Shown here one piece after another: positions 62,036-64,000 of a stretch of 64,000 nucleotides of DNA. Position 1 is the stretch's first letter, and every line of letters starts with the position of its first letter. Under the pieces are notes generated by a model. It made no database searches. It had not been told where the DNA came from and worked only from the letters and a program-made list of their open reading frames with translations. The stretch spans positions 67,627,501 to 67,691,500 of the forward strand of contig NC_069367.1 of assembly GCF_021730395.1 (NCBI RefSeq), written 5' to 3'. Origin of the DNA: Mercenaria mercenaria (lineage: Eukaryota; Mollusca; Bivalvia; Venerida; Veneridae). The position numbers were made by a program, and so were the translations under genes.

Positions 62036-64000
62036 ACACAAAAACAGTAATTCCTAAATATTTTTCAATTATGATTCTTATTCGTTACTACAATGACCGA
62101 GGTAAATGAGCCAGACAAAAATGACCGAGGCAAGTGCCTTGATTGCCTCAATAGTCGCTACAGCCATGGGTTCAACTTCGAAGTTTATATCTTAATAGTT
62201 TAAAGGATGCAAAACAAAACATATAACATCAGCTAATAAACAGGTCGGAGATCATCACAAATCGGTGTGTTATCTACAAATCTATAGTTAACACACCAAT
62301 CAATAGTTTTTAGTAACTACCGATCTGTAGATAAATACGGATAAAAAATAAAATACCCTTTTAATTTTGTAAACAAGAAAATCCGGGTGGTGAGGAACGC
62401 TTGCAATAAATTGTATCAACTTCCGCTATCGAAACAAAGTTATTTTAAACAGTTCTGAGGAATAGTTTCTTCCGTTTTTTGCATTTTTCAAACAACTTAA
62501 TTTAAATTTAACACAAATGCAGCCATTAAAATCAATTGAAACCACTTTATTACGCTTGAATTTGCATTTAAAACACCTACATTATTTCCATGTTGTTGAT
62601 CCATTCTTTGCAGTGACACTGAGCGCATTCCCACAATGCATTTTATATAAAGAGTTATTTTTGGATGCTGTTGCAAGTAAAAGTATGGTGTACAAAAAGG
62701 AGCATGCATTAGTAGTACCTTTACAGTATGAAATACATCATTTATTTGATGTATACATTTTACATATTATAGTTCCAATGTAGAATTATCCAGTGTTTAT
62801 TTTTAAGTTTTGGGGGAATGGTGGCAGGGCCCATAAGGATGTGAAAATTGCCCCGTAACCATTAAAATAGGGGAAAACGTCGTAATAAAGCAATTTTTTC
62901 ATAAATATGCTATAATAAAAATGTAAATTATTTAAAAGTACATTGCCTCAAGTTTTAAATGGTACAGTTTACATCATCATGTAGATCTAGGAAGGCGGAG
63001 AGGGTTTTGTTGGTTGGGATATGTAATTTTTTCAGGAGAATTTCTTTCAGAAATATGTGAATGGGGCAAAATTCCGGCCCCAAAACGGACTAAAAATCGC
63101 TGATATCTATCTATCTATCTATCTATCTTCAAGTACTGTACTTGGTGGGGTGGGGGCAGAAAAAGGTTAATCAGTTGATAACAATATAGACGTTCTTGTC
63201 AATAAATATGATATAAGACCAAACTTACCAGTGCATTAAAAGTCTCTTTCAAGCAGGCTATTTCTTGTATTTGAACTAATCAGTTCTTCTTCTATCATTT
63301 TTTTTAGACTGGAAGGCATTTAATATTATATGCTCTCCCATTTCATGCTACTACATAACATCAAGCAAGTATTTATAGAAAGTAATAAAAACCTTTCATT
63401 TAAAAATCGTGTTAAGTATTAACAATTTGAATTAGCTATATATATATATATTCACACATGTGTACATCACATTTATACACGCATTAAATCATATACATAC
63501 AATTGAGTTGGGCCAAAAGTTATTCCAACATTATCTAGGCCCTCCCCATTGCTTAAATCATTAATTAATGACTAAAGATATATTTATCGACAATTTATTG
63601 TATAAAGATATAACCGACAATATTTAGCAAAAGCTTAATAAAAAAGTTAAATATGTATATTCCAAACTTTCAATGTCACAAAGGCATCGGCAATTTTTAC
63701 CCATAACCGTCTTCCGTACTTTAGCGACCTTTTTAAAGTTTCTTTGACGTGAGCCTGAAGATTTCGGTAAAAGTAGCCAATCACGGGCAGTGTTAAATTC
63801 TTTACTTTACAAGATGTTGGACAGCGGATAGAAATGGAAAATTGCAAAGTGAAAATAACTAAAATAACAGCTTTATGCTTAAGAATTTTACAAGTTAAAT
63901 GCATTCTGTAGTGAAACGTAAATTTGTTTTCTGCTTTTGTATCTTTAATATTCGTTGTTGAAATAAAATTGAGACATATTATCTGAGACATGCTTCCGAT
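62036..64000. other. AT-rich intergenic sequence at the window's right edge
   Basis: Contains a small hairpin at about 62263-62300 (GGTGTGTTA and TTAACACACC) and a (TATC)n microsatellite at about 63104-63128. The 114-codon minus-strand frame at 63647-63991 has no recognisable domain and is not called as a gene. Confidence 0.4.

Noticed and set aside
63647-63991. 114-codon minus-strand frame near the right edge
   Set aside because: No recognisable domain, AT-rich composition typical of the flanks, and no splice or repeat context.

Overview
The window looks like nuclear DNA of a bivalve mollusc, most likely a heterodont or venerid-type clam. It is AT-rich, its genes have introns, and it is crowded with short dispersed repeats of the kind I know from clam genomes. 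The species call is an inference from recalled repeat families; the sequence alone does not name it.

The genic content is a head-to-tail cluster of three ZNFX1 paralogues (NFX1-type zinc finger-containing protein 1, an SF1 RNA helicase linked to antiviral RNA sensing), all on the minus strand. Each has one exon of about 5.7 kb carrying an armadillo-like region, a complete helicase and a long run of NFX1-type zinc fingers. Copies 1 (7466-17604) and 3 (52027-60131) also have a 200-bp last exon encoding the C-terminal RZ-type zinc finger. Copy 2 (core exon 26976-32655) stops just before that splice site and appears to have lost the RZ finger.

All three core exons begin at an acceptor in the same phase (phase 2), and each can be joined to a different, apparently unrelated N-terminus. 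Copy 1 joins two small exons (17551-17604 and 16105-16256) whose product closely resembles the UBAP2/UBAP2L/Lingerer 'UBAP2-Lig' motif. Copy 2 joins a 3.3-kb exon (37331-40656) encoding about 1,108 residues of Lys/Glu/Thr-rich repeats. Copy 3 joins a 20-base coding exon (60112-60131) encoding MESEKD plus part of an Arg. This N-terminal exon swapping, above all the UBAP2-ZNFX1 fusion, is the most unusual thing in the window.

The rest is repeat-rich. From left to right it holds a tRNA-derived SINE split by a 886-bp inverted-repeat element with a clean 8-bp target duplication (683-1842); tandem-repeat-bearing elements (2447-3520, 3716-4149, 4285-5200); a second SINE family (6318-6562); a decaying array of copy 1's own last codons in its 3' UTR (7180-7510); a TA-flanked MITE in a copy 1 intron (16609-17169); and an indel-riddled 1.4-kb tandem duplication that may be an assembly fault (18270-21090). 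Beyond these lie a near-perfect hairpin (23143-23246), a 40-bp minisatellite (25603-25945), a large inverted-repeat element containing a Helentron-like insertion (33189-37279), a 21-bp palindromic minisatellite (46553-46905), and a long array of about 145-bp units (60215-61720). I saw no rRNA, convincing tRNA gene or CRISPR array.
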